NCBI GenBank assembly: GCA_916613615.1
Contig: OU744732.1
Coordinates: forward strand, 57,124,727 to 57,188,726
Source: Steromphala cineraria
Taxonomy: Eukaryota > Mollusca > Gastropoda > Trochida > Trochidae
Reading direction: 5' to 3'
Length of the DNA stretch: 64,000 bases
Both the position numbers and the translations under genes were made by a program. The notes below the pieces were generated by a model that did not search any database, was not told where the DNA came from, and saw only the letters and a list, made by a program, of their open reading frames with translations. Numbering within the stretch: position 1 is the first letter of the stretch; each line of letters begins with the position of its first letter. Positions 22,290 through 34,574 of this stretch are shown here, in pieces.

Positions 22290-25200
22290 AGAATTAGTTT
22301 AAACCACATAAGGGAACATACTGGTTTTGATATAGAACCATATCAGGATATTGGTACACTGTCAATCTTCAAATGTTTTTGCATCCTATCAATTCGATAA
22401 TACAAAATGCTATATTCCCTCTAAGAGGATAGGATACATTAAACATCTTCATAGACGAAAACAAAAACAACAACCAATTACACTTTGGCAGCATACTGTA
22501 GTCTGTTAAGGGTTCAGTCAATATCCAATGTACATATTCTATTTTATCGAAGATAAAAGGAACGTTTCATCGATAATAAATCCAGTAAACCTTTAACCTA
22601 ATCGTAAAGATTGAATTGATAAACAGACTTTTGCTATCTGCGTCTAACGTTTGTAGTTTTAGGTTTTCTTCCAACCGGAATATTATGATTACTATTTAAC
22701 TATAAGTTGTTGTATGCCAAACAGTCTCAACAGTATCTTTGATTACCAAAACAGCATTTCATTCTGCAAAATGTAATAAAGTTTATGTGAAACACGTTTT
22801 TGTGGTTTTAATTATGGAAATATGATTATCATTAAAAACGTTCTAAAATTAATCTAATCACTTCTAACAATTAAATACATTTAAAACAGCGCCATCGAGT
22901 TATTATTGTTGTAGCTAACAGGTAACAAGGCATTGATGTCCTTAATAAATGTGTCACAAAAGATGATTTTGAATATTGTTCAAATTGTGAAAGCTGAAAG
23001 CGTCATTAGATGAAGAAAAACGATCACAGAGTTAAGACATTCATGCAATACCAGAAAAAGCAACATGTCAAACGCCACACATTGATTGTGATCCTGTATT
23101 AAAACACAAAGAAGAATTTACGAACAGTTTGTTTTTGGTTTGGGTGATTTTACGCACGATTGTGTAAAGTCAACAGTGACTCTGTTAATCAACTATTTTA
23201 TTTATACTACTGCATTCACGTTGCTGATGAAGCTGTTCCATTTGTGTTACAAATGTTGGTACCATAGTACTTTTTTTCTGATAAAATTATGTTTAGTGTT
23301 ACCGGTATGAGGGTTTTCTTTAGGGAAAGTGTTCACATTGATTTGACATGATGTGACGACTTTTTTTAGTGACTATATTTATTACAGTGAATTTTATGGC
23401 CTGAAAGTAAAACAAATCCATTAAAGACTTTCATTTTCAATGTAATTGTTCCTTATAAATGTCATTTGGACACAGAGTTTAGTATCAATATATTGTTCTC
23501 GGAAAAGGAAAATGTCAAAGATTTGACCCAACGAGAGGTTAGGAATTTGCAATCTTATACAGACTTTAAATGTCACAATAGTCACATAAATAACATAGAC
23601 ATGTCTTGAAGCACAAAACCCAAACAGAGTTGCACAAAAGAATACCTTGATTGACGTCATATACCATCTTGTGAATAAACATCAGGATAAAGTAATGTTT
23701 TTCTTAACAAAACATATTTTCATAACTTTCCTCTCTTATAAATCCTCAACAAAATCTAATTTGCCGATGTTTTATATATTACACATAATATATTTCTCAT
23801 TATTGTTGACATAATACTATATCTATAACTTTATCAACAGACCATTGAAGGTGGAGGAATTTTGATTGACTAGATACATTATTGATCAACGTCATCTGTT
23901 ATTCATGTGAGATGAAAAAAATGAAAGCGCAAATGAAGACAGGACCTGTCATAAAATATCAGTTATTTGACCGTTCAAAAGCAAAGAGTTGAAGATGACT
24001 ATATTAGTCGGCATCATATAGTGTATAGGCAAATACAGATACTTATTCAGTACCTTTGTGAATGTTTGGTTATGGCATAAGCACACTTTTCAGTCGGTTG
24101 AGACTGCTAAAAGAACAATTTCATTTAATTGCTTGTTCCAGTTGACTGTCCCGATTCTATTCCCGAAGTAAAACCACAACCATAATTAAATTGCAAGATC
24201 AAACCGATTTATGCTCAATCAGATTAAAATACTTTCTTACAAGTAAGGGTTGTGTTCATAGTCTGATGTCCATTTAGAGTTGAGTAGACGCGTAAGAAAT
24301 GAAGCAAACTGCTAGATAAAATATCTTTCTTTTGATGATGAATAATTCTGATTTTCAATACACCATACTGAAAATCTCCGCCATTAACAGCACCATTAAT
24401 GTATAGGCATATAGACAGACAGATAAACAATTAAATGGCTACCATTCGTGTGGTGAGTATCATCAAACTCTCTAAAAACAAAATCTAAATAATCCGTGTG
24501 CGCTCAGAGTTGAACTGAATGAGTTGTATTTCAAGAAAGCATTAAGATGTGTCTGATACCTCTTGGCTAGCTCTGGTAGTAAGATACACATCACATAGCT
24601 TTGACATTAATAGGAAAGTACAAACGAAGACTGTCAGTTTGTTTGATTAAAACTATGTGTAATTAAAATTCACATGCATGTACATTTAACACATTTCATC
24701 TCTCTATATAAATATAAATCATACACGTTTAGAGTTGTAAATGTTGCTTTAATCTTGAAATCGACATCAAATTAATATCTGTTCCTCGGTAATCTCACAA
24801 TAGGTTGAAAATGTTCAGTATTCATGTTAAAAATAGATATATAATCAGACCTTGATTATCCGTCCACCCATAATCCCTATCTTGCCATTTCCGAACGTTA
24901 GCAAGCTGTAACCAACGTATTCTCTACATAATTTCATTAAATGTTGATTCATTAATCCGTTTATTCAGTCTATGATTCTGAACACCAATTAGCTGTAACG
25001 GATTTGTTAATTACGAGACATATTTAAGAGAATTTAAGCTATTATTCTTTAAAATGATGACTAGAATTATCCTGTAATAATAATTTTAAAAAACACTTTT
25101 CATGTTCAAAGTTACTGAAAAATGTCCTAAAAAGCACTATCAACATATATAATTGCAACGTGTTTGTAATGTTTAATCTGGACCCCAAGGAAAAAATAGT

Positions 25201-28200
25201 TTGCTTAACAGCTTCATTAGTATTTTGCAACTTCCAAGCAAGACATTACCCACATGCATGTAAAAGTATCGTAGTTAACAAAAGTGCAAAATAGTGGAAA
25301 TTGGTGGAGGTGCAAGAAGGTTTTGAATAATTGTTGCATACACGAGTAATGACTTTTGGGAAAAGTTTCATGAGACAGACAATTAAAATTGAAAAATGAA
25401 CCTTTTAACACATGACATGAGTTAAATAATCTATTTTCTATAATAGAAAGACAGTCCAGATGTAGGAAACTCTGTTCGTGACCTGGGTGTATTGCTATGT
25501 CTAAGCTGACAGGTTGTTTGTTCTGTCACTTCAAATAAAAGGAACCTGCAATGAGAACATGTGGTTGACATAACGGTTGTTTTCAAGAAATAGCAAGAAA
25601 TATCGTCAATGCTAAACAAGTGTTGAAGTCAATGATTTAGGAAGATAATTCTTGCTTAATGTAAAGGGACTGAACTTTTGACTGTTGAAGTAAAGAACAT
25701 GATTAGTATTTGCTCCATAACCATTAAAGTTTAAAATCATGATGGATTGTTTGGCTTTCCTCTACTAAAAGTACTCATTGGTTGACACTTATACCGATTT
25801 ATTCCCATACTAACAAACTTACCACTGAACAAAGGAACCCAGTTACATATGTTACATATGGACGACAATTATATATCGTTGACAGTAGTTTCGATATCTT
25901 TTTATTATTTTAGTACCATTTGTGTCAATTATGTTTTCAGCACTATGAGCGTTAAATACCTTGCTTCAGCATAACAATGCAAGCTCTTGTCATAAATCTG
26001 TCTAAATTTGATTTTGTTCTATCAATACATGCATGTAAAGATAAGTTTCAACAATAAGTTAAATTGATCATAATCAAGTATTCTATTCGACCTTTCCCAA
26101 CTATACGCAATGGCGGACCTAAAGTTATTATAAGATGAGGGCCTTTAAAGGGATAATAGCTTCTTATGATTATATTGTAATGATTAAGGGAACAAGTCGA
26201 TGTTTTCTCTTGAGAATGGTGACATGTTGGAAGCCTTAGCACTCTGAGGACCAAAGTAGCTTACTTAGCTGCGTTTTCTCCTTAGAAATAACAAGATCAG
26301 AACAAGAGCATTTACAAATTGGATTTCACTGAATTCATATGATATTTTCATAACTATGATAAGGTGCGATAAATCTTGGATCCGATAAAATCATCAGTTA
26401 CTGTTATCAAACTTAGTATTGGAAAATGTTGCTTCATGAAGTATAATACGTCAAATCACACGGAGTTTTATAAGAAAAATGTGGAATATTTTCTTGTTAA
26501 AATCAAAGTGTTGATAATGCTATCTTTTTTATTTGAAATAATATATGTTACTGTAATTACTAGATATGAAATATCCTTGTTAAGACAATGATTTATAATA
26601 GCATCTATATTACCACTCTTATTGTTTTAAACAAGCTAAGTTTACACAAATCAGACACACGAGGAAAAACCAAAAAACCGCCTGATGGATTTGTTAGATG
26701 TGCAATGTGTGACATAATCTAATCCACCAGGCAAAAGAAAGTACACATCACTTTGCTCAAATCTATCACATATTTGTCAATAAGTGAACAAATAGGCACT
26801 ATCTCTATACAAAGAATATGTGTTCCTTGTTGTAGCATTTATGTTTTATCAATATACATGTATATTTTGAAATAATTTTTTTACATACATTTAGTTGAAA
26901 AAAAGCACCTAAACTACTCTTTGAACGTTGACGTAAATATTGTTCTTGTCATTTTCAAAAACCCACATCTAATATTGCAATATTTGTGATTGGAATTCTT
27001 ACAAATTATAAATTCAAATTAAGTGTGCAGTTTTTTGCCTGTAGGTTTATCATTAATTGCATCGTTAAACAAACAAGTTCAAAGCAGTTTAATTTTTAAA
27101 TAAGTGTAACTGTTATTTAAGTATCTTGAAATTAAAGCAGAAAACCATGCAATGTAGTCATAGAATATTGTCATTTTATGTTGTATTTAAGGCAAATTTG
27201 GCGATTGTGTCCTTTCAAGGAAGTGATTTCTCTACGAGTTGCTGTACTATGTACTCAGCGCATACGTGTGGACAACTCCTAAGCACATACCTTAAAATGT
27301 CCTAATAACATATTGGACAGACAAGAAATAAATGGCATAGCCTCTAAAGAATTCTTCTTCGTTTACGTAAGATATCTGTTTTATGACAGCAATTATTCTT
27401 CTATCTTCTAACTGTCTCGTGAAGTGATAATAAGTGAGACATCACGCTACTCGTTGCCTATTTAATATCACTGTACCAATTAGTACAAAAGACGTTAGTC
27501 ATGCAAGTGCACTGTATGGAACGTTTGGTAAACTTTGAATGAGAAAGTTTTATACGATGTGATGATTAAGGAAGTTATTCAAGAAAATCTTAGATGAGAG
27601 TCACCGGAAGCATTTTGCTTATTTGAAGAATACCTTTACTTCTGTTCAATCAAACAGTTTTTATACGTTCGTACAGCAATGTGAATCAGTCGTAAATATA
27701 AAGAACTAATTATAATGAATTATTCCATAATTGTTTTAAGGAAACAATCAGAAAGCAATATTTCTATTATTGTTCGTGTCATTCTTTTTCGCAAAATGTG
27801 CATTTTAAAGGGGCAGTAGCACGTTTTTAGGGGGAATATAGGGTGATGTAAGGAAAATGAAAATTAATGATTTCAATTGAAAGACAATGTATTTAAACTA
27901 AATGGAGCAGTAATAATTCCAATATATGACGTTAAGTTTAGCCATGCGGTTCCCTTTCTTACAAAAAATGAATTAAAGGTGTTCACAAAAAAATGGCCGC
28001 CAATGGATTTTATGTGAATCTTCATTCTTTGTCCTCTGGACTATGGATAATTGACTTCTGTAATGAGATTGTTGACACTGTCAAAATAATACATTTAGCA
28101 TTCACTTACAATTATCAGTGAGAAATTCAAATTATAAAATTATCAAAAAACGTGCTACATTCACACGATTTGCTCTTTTCTTTAAATTATCAACTTTATA

Positions 28201-29880
28201 TATTATATGAGTGTCTTGTTCGGGATAAACTAATATTTAGGCACGATTGTAATAACCTATTTATTACCGATGTCACGAAATAAAATAAAATACTTAAAAA
28301 TACTTAAAAAACACTGATGAGTTAGCTGCCGCTGAACTTTATCCCTAGCCTATCGTCTTCATGGGACTTTATTTTGCATTGACATAATGAACTACATCAA
28401 AATGTATGCTTAGTCGATTTTTACCATGTAAATACCTAAAAATAAGTAATAATTACTGGTTGTAGTTTTCTTCGTCTGTCATTCATGATAAAATCAATAC
28501 ATTATCTGTCATAAAACCAGTTATCAGACGTTAAATTGACTTGATTTTCTGATCATGGGACATGTTAGAGAAACAAGTACAGAGAGGCTTTAAGGTAAAT
28601 GAAGTGAAGGCCTCGTTTAGACTCTCACAGACAAATAATAGTCTTAAAGAATAGGTTCACAAAAAATACAGCATTGACTTCAAGTTCAAGTCAGCTCTTT
28701 CATGATCCTCATTGATGCAAAACCTTTAATGATTTTGTATGGTCGAACCAATGTAAGCTCAAAAATATTATGAGTTAACATGTTCATACAGGATTTACGA
28801 AGTGATGTAACCGTTGTCATTCATAGAAAGTTGTTCGTTAAGCTGTAAGTAAACTCTCTCTGGTGCCTTGTCCTTTCTTGTAAAGACATATTTTGCTTCA
28901 TGAATTGCCAATTATAAAAAAACTAAATTTAAATATTTCACATATATCTTTGCTTGACACAAGTTAAGGAAAAAACTGTCAGTAAATTTGTAGTATTGGC
29001 AGACATTGTAAAACTGAATTATGCTTGTTCAGGCCTTTTCTTTAAATTCAAGTGTCATGCATTTGACATTAATTGATCCTGATAAACATTATAAAACCTA
29101 ATTTCCAATGCAGAGGAGAAAGCAATGAACATTGTAGAAAATGGGTTTCTACATTACTAGGAGCGGGGTCAGTGTTTCATTCATGGCGTTGAATGAAATA
29201 TTTCAGCTTTCCTCACATCATGATCGATGCAGTTATGCTCAGACATGTAAATTTACTAGTATTAAGGTAATGTGAGCTAAAGAATATTACACATTACGTC
29301 CATCACTTGGTCCAATTATTTGCCGAGTTTGCCGATATTATTTGGAAGAAGGTGAAGGCTTGATATATATACAAGAAGGATATTCATATGTACCAATTTA
29401 CCCTATCCTCTCCTTTGAAAAGATACCTCAAAAAGTATATTTAAGTATACATGTACATGTATGTATATGCTACCACAAGAGATTTTTTGGCTTATTTCTA
29501 TTCCAAAAACATATTTAGGTCCATCCATAAACACATCAACATGGTACATTTCCATTCATATGTGAGCAAAGGCTCTAAGGATACATATGATGAATATAAA
29601 ATCACAGCGAAGCAATTATACACAAAATTCCAAAGATAGTTTGATTTCAATCGATATATTTGCATCTCAATGTTATCTTAATCCCAGATGAACACTTTGT
29701 ACTACGAAATTGATGAATCCTGTCATATAAAATAGGATAGCAGCAAGTCATTTACCAACTTGGTCAGATTGGCATTGTTATGATTTTAAACTCATTTCTT
29801 TGATTTGTTTATCATACAACAATCATGCATGACAGACCATAAATCTGCCAAAAGATTTTTTTTAATGTTGCCTGATTTTT
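22290..29880 (+). repeat. Triplicated segment, copy 2
   Basis: This is the partner of copy 1. It lacks hairpin C and the adjacent 1 kb, lacks MITE M2, and carries MITE M4 at its own site. Parts at 23480-23770 and 25430-26745 also match the inverted copy 0. Short frames inside (for example 25217-25411, 25431-25619 and 29451-29639) are not maintained in copy 1. I see no conserved exon. Confidence 0.8.
27803..28158. mobile_element. GGGGCAGTAGCACG-family MITE, copy M4
   Basis: It is nearly collinear with M3 over about 350 bp, sharing the left end and internal blocks such as AATTAAAGGTGTTCACA. The right end stops at AAAACGTGCTAC and lacks the last dozen bases (TGCCCCTTTAA), so the terminus is truncated. 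It is probably no longer mobile. Confidence 0.85.
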
Positions 29881-31409
29881 CAATAAACGTTTTATCATGC
29901 CCATTCCTGTTTTTAAGCCAAAGGTTCCATCATCGTATCTTCTTAGAAACCTTTCAGACTAGATATTTGTATGAGAGATCTATCAGACTGCCTGTTAATA
30001 TATGATGAATTAAATTTACACTTAAACAGAACTGAAATCGAAATCAACAACACTGAACTGGTAGAATTATCGCTTAAATATTATTACCAGCTACAGATCT
30101 AAACAAGATAATGTTTTATGTTATTATAAAACAAACTATATGTACTTATTCGCCTAAACCATCGTCCATAAGAAACGTTACCACATTTTTCAATCATTCT
30201 GATAAAAGAACGAAAACTGAGGACGTTTAAAAAACTTGTTGAAATAATTTGTTTAATTTGTTTAAACAACCAACCAATCCACATTTCAAGTAGATAACTT
30301 ATTTTGCACTTAAGTAATCCAAATCAGGGAAAATTCGGCTTTTCAAACGTTACTTGAAATGTTGTTTTTGCAATAATTTAATTTTGAGTTTATAGTAATC
30401 CAATTTGTTGAATGTACCAGGTATAAATTCAAGCGTTGAATTACGTCACCCGTCAGCACCTTCACATCTAATCTGCATATGAACTTGTCAGTCACTTGGA
30501 AGACGTAGAAAGAGTCTTTGAGTCTAAGAGTTATTTTAAAACACTTTCTATACAATCAATGGTTAGCTTGGGAGCTGAACAACTGCGGTTAAATCCTGCT
30601 ATTGCATGTGATTCTGACATACTAATCGCAAATGAAATAAAATATGTGAATTTCATGCCTGACCAAGCTCTTAGAGTTCATGAGAACATAGCGACATTCT
30701 GATGATTATTTTGCACTTAATTAATCCAAATCTAACTCAGAAATAACTGCCTGTCAAGCACCATCAGACTGACAAAGAAAACAGAACCTTGGAAAATTAT
30801 CAATCATCTTGGACATGTACGTTGTACAAGAAAGTGATTATCTATGATATTGACGATTTTACTTACGTTTTAAATTAATATGATAATGGTAGCTTACTTT
30901 TCTGGAAACTGGAACCTTTAGCCTATTGCTTGAATTCAGTTATTGGAATTACAAAAAGGATGTTCGTATCACTGGTTTCAAAATATCTAGATTTGTAATT
31001 CTATTTTTTTTTATTTAACATTATTATTAATTACCAATTAGCAATTGCAAAATGCACCACTGTGCTTAGTCTGAACTTTTCAACAGTGTATTTACCTTAC
31101 TGAAAACCAACACAAATTACTGAAATCCTTTTCTCTCAATTTCTGAAAAAAAGGGTTGAATCCTGGTCTCGTCGCTAGCTATAGATTTTAATTCCTGATT
31201 GACTGTTAAGGAACATATAAGTGGGGTAAGATCTCTATCAAAACATACATATAAAAGATTGCATATTTTTCCGTAATCCTAATGACAGGAAATCAATAGT
31301 TATAGTGTTAATGATGCATATGAATCTTAAAATTGGCAATGCATATAATATATGAAGTAGACAAGTGAGTGGATATCTTCTTATGAAAAGAATAGGGAGA
31401 TTTTGAAAG
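29881..31409. other. AT-rich DNA, no gene seen
   Basis: The segmental duplication ends near 29880. Frames at 30343-30555 (minus) and 30496-30702 (plus) have no recognised motif. The stretch leads into the 5' flank of the LINE. Confidence 0.4.
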
Positions 31410-31550
31410 CGAAACGAGAGCCCCTAGCTACACGTCGAAAGAAAACAGCGGAGAAGAAAAAATCTGGTAATTTAACATCTATATACATCTTGATCACATA
31501 AACTGTCACAAATCATCCACTAAGGTCCCAAGATTGGTTCACCATTCACC

Positions 31551-31910
31551 ATGATTGATATCTCCCTGTATAGAGCTAGGATCGGGAGGTTCAAACATCG
31601 ACCAGGTACACGACAGGTAGATCAGGTCGTCGAGAGGTATTTGCCATTCACGGATAGCTCTGATATGCCGTATCGTCTCACCTTATGTGCATTTCTCTTC
31701 TCGCTTCACCTGATACTATCCTTCTCACATTTGACATATGGGGAACATTGTGTGCAACACTATGAAAGTTTGATGATGTCTCAGTCAACACGGGAACATT
31801 GTTTACATTTATGCACTGGTGGTGACGTCACAAGCGAGTCTACCGGGTATGAACTATCGTGCAGCGTTCCCTTACTTCCTACCCTCTCTTACCGCCCTCT
31901 ATCCACCTAG
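31551..31910 (+). other. 119-codon open frame upstream of LINE ORF1, unrecognised
   Basis: An ATG-initiated frame lies about 30 bp upstream of the LINE ORF1 start. It includes a hydrophobic stretch (about residues 42-60) and several cysteines. I do not recognise a domain. Position and orientation suggest it is the LINE leader region rather than a host gene, but chance is possible. Confidence 0.25.
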
Positions 31911-31942
31911 CAGGGGATATTGAGTTGAACCCGGGTCCTCCC

Positions 31943-32687
31943 ATGAAGCGAGAGTTTGAGGAGTTGAAAGACTGTATTGTGAAGCAGATAAAAGATTCAG
32001 AAGACAGGGTGTGCACTTAAGTCCATTAAAGAAGACATAACCTCAATTAAATCTGACCTCAACACACTAAAATCTGAATTTCATCGAACCAAACAGGAAC
32101 AAGGTATTTTGAGACTAGATATGGATGCATTAGACGAACAGGCCTCAGACATAGAAAATTACATGGAGGATTTAGAAAGTAGAATAGAGGACCAAGAACA
32201 AAGAAGTAGGCGAAATAATATGGTTTTATATGGAGTGCCTGAGACCTCTAGTAAGGAAACATACACAGAAAGTAAGAAACAAGTTTTAGACATTCTGAAC
32301 TGTGCTAGAGAAATTAAACACCTACCCCCTCTAGTGCCCCGAGATATCGAGAGAGCGCATAGGGTTAACACCAGGAGACAGGATTCAGTCAGACCAGTGA
32401 GAGTTAGAATCAATCACTGGGAAGATACATGGCATTCGGTAAAGATGAGGGATATTCTTAGAGACAAGGGGATAGGCATAGCAAATGACCTGACTGCAGC
32501 ACAATGACAAGAACTGTACAGGAAGAGGACCGAACACCCAGATATGAGATTATTCTTTAAGGGGAGTAAGCTGCAAAGTGAGCCTAGACAGCAGGCTAGT
32601 GAGAGCACACGTCCCAAGGAGACTGTAAGACCCCGGGGAACAGACAACGCTAACAACACCAGAAGTCAACAGAGTCGGGGACAATAG
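31943..32687 (+). pseudogene. LINE ORF1 (nucleic-acid-binding chaperone-type protein), broken
   Basis: ORF1 proteins of such LINEs coat the element RNA. The predicted start MKREFEELKD is at 31943, and the frame shifts within about 25 codons. From about 32030 it reads as a highly charged coiled-coil-type sequence (IKEDITSIKSDL, then ENYMEDLESRIEDQEQRSRR). RRNNMVLYGVPE follows, as seen at the coiled-coil/RRM boundary of many LINE ORF1 proteins, then RDIERAHRVN and a basic RVRINHWED segment. A TGA at 32505 replaces a sense codon, and the same frame continues to a TAG at 32685. The tail is rich in Ser, Arg, Gln and His. Confidence 0.75.
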
Positions 32688-32819
32688 TCACACAGGTTTA
32701 ACTCACACCACTCCAGCAGTTCCGAGCGCAGATAAGGGCGTGGCCAGGGTCAGAACTTACATACAGATTTTACGACACATAAAGATGATGTTGAAGATAA
32801 CAGTAATTCTCTAGGTCAT

Positions 32820-33585
32820 TTTATCAACTTTATATTTTGAAATATTTCTGGTTTACGGCAAAAACTACCTGATGGTGACTTTGTAAGATACATTATAACT
32901 TTTGATATAATAGGATGTACAGAAACTTGGACTGATGATGTAGATCTGAAACATGATATCCCTGATTATTTTTGTATAACTAAGGCAGCTGATAAGATAT
33001 CCGACCTCGGGAGATTGTCTGGAGGAATAATTGTACTGATTCGAAAACAGTTTAAAAAGTTCATAACATGGACTAAGATTACAAATAACAGTATATTTGT
33101 CTTGTTTGACAAGGCGCTCTTTGGTTTAGATTATGATCTCTTATACGCATGTAACTATATACATCCTGAGAACTCCACATGGTATTGTAAAATGTCACCT
33201 GAATGTAAAAATGGAATAATTATGTTTCAAGATAGTCTATTGTATACATTATCCGACTCACAAAATGTTTACATTTTATGCGGCGGCGACTTAAATGCGA
33301 GAACTGGCACAAATCTTGATTTTCTGGAAGATGATATTTTAAAGTACACTAAGAACAGAACCATTCTTTCTTTGACTTTATACTAGACAGTTTTAATTGT
33401 AAACGCATATCCGCCGACAAGATTATAACAATTTTGGTAAAACCCTACTTGATTTATGTGCGATACTTAATATACACTTTATGAACGGGAGATGTGGGTC
33501 TGATTTAGAAATAGGCGATTTCACCTTTATAAGTCCTAACGGTGCCAGCGTTAAAGATTATATAATATCTTCAGCAACAATATTT
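32820..33585 (+). pseudogene. LINE apurinic-type endonuclease, N-terminal and central part, frameshifted
   Basis: This domain nicks the target DNA to prime reverse transcription. Visible motifs are NISGLRQKL at the start, then CTETW with the metal-binding Glu (about 32922), and SGGIIVLIRK. GGDLNARTG follows, with the catalytic Asp of the GDxNA motif at about 33288. The frame shifts near 33370, and a later frame carries FTFISPNGASVKDYIISS, the Asp-Tyr block. The final SxH motif lies beyond the hairpin-E insertion, at about 34650. The order and motifs fit the APE-type family well, but the coding sequence is disrupted. Confidence 0.8.
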
Positions 33586-33759
33586 AAGAAATAAAGTTTG
33601 CTTTACCCCAATGTGTTTTGTAATAAAGTATAGTTTTGCCCTGAACTATTATAGTTAAAGCACGAGGACGGTAGTCCGAGTGCTTTAACGTTGTAATAGT
33701 TCAGGGCAAAACTATACTTTATTACAAAACACATTGGGGTAGAGCAAACTTTATTTCTT
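33586..33759. repeat. Foldback hairpin E, inserted in the LINE endonuclease
   Basis: Arms of about 77-80 bp pair almost perfectly from AAGAAATAAAG (33586) to CTTTATTTCTT (33759). The loop contains CGAG at 33663-33666 and 33677-33680, separated by GACGGTAGTC. It interrupts the LINE endonuclease, so its arrival postdates that copy of the LINE. The exact left border with LINE sequence is ambiguous by a few bases. Confidence 0.85.
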
Positions 33760-34574
33760 TTCTAAGATACCAAACTTATTTGCAGGGAAGTATAAACATT
33801 CTTATAATTTCAAATTAAAATATTGTTAAAATAACTTAGATTATAATTATATCCATGAACAGGGCTAACTGCTGGCTATTCCATGTTTAGTGCTCACCCC
33901 CTAATTCAAAAATATTGTTTATTGGTGAAACAGTTGATTATGTTAATGTAGCACTTTTATTTTCTCATTTATAAAGTTTAAAATTTTATTCTCTTGTTGT
34001 TTTTTCATTGTACAAACAAAACAGAAATATCAGACTTCTCATTTTTAATAAAACGTTACTTTTGAACATCCAAGTTGTGCGATCATGCAGTTCGGGCCAC
34101 TATTCCCATATAAGGCTTATCACGTGATTGACATTCCACAAAGAATTATGGGTATTGTTTGCAAGGAAGCGTGTCAGATGTAGATCTATCATTCTTTGCT
34201 GTTGTCATAAAAGTTGAAGTTAATGGTACCACCGCTAATATCAGCTGACTGGAGGAGCTGTACACCATGAAAAGGAGTATGTACAAACTGTATTGGTTGA
34301 GCTATATGGGACGTTGCTTGGCAGATACGATTGACGTGTGTCAACGTCACAAATGCTACGGGGCCCCGTGACCCGACGTGGAATGTCAACGTGGTCACTC
34401 GACAAGCATGTCGGAGGCAGAGCATTGGTCGCAGCGTTGATCCTCTGTAAGATCGAGTTGTTATGTAGCTTTTCAACGACTGCTCATTTCTGTGAAAGTT
34501 TGGCCATCAGCTTCATTCAATTGTTACGTCATGTAAAAAAACCATACCTTTATTGTCTGATAAAGTCCTTTTTT
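33760..34574. other. About 0.8 kb of non-LINE DNA following hairpin E
   Basis: The LINE frame stops at hairpin E and resumes near 34575, so this stretch belongs to the insertion or to a second one. It is AT-rich up to about 34100. It then contains CACGTGATTGACATTCC (about 34122) and a 95-codon minus-strand frame (34189-34476). That frame ends in DISGGTINFNFYDN and is protein-like in composition, but I do not recognise the family. It might be a captured exon. There is no inverted partner at the far edge. Confidence 0.45.
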
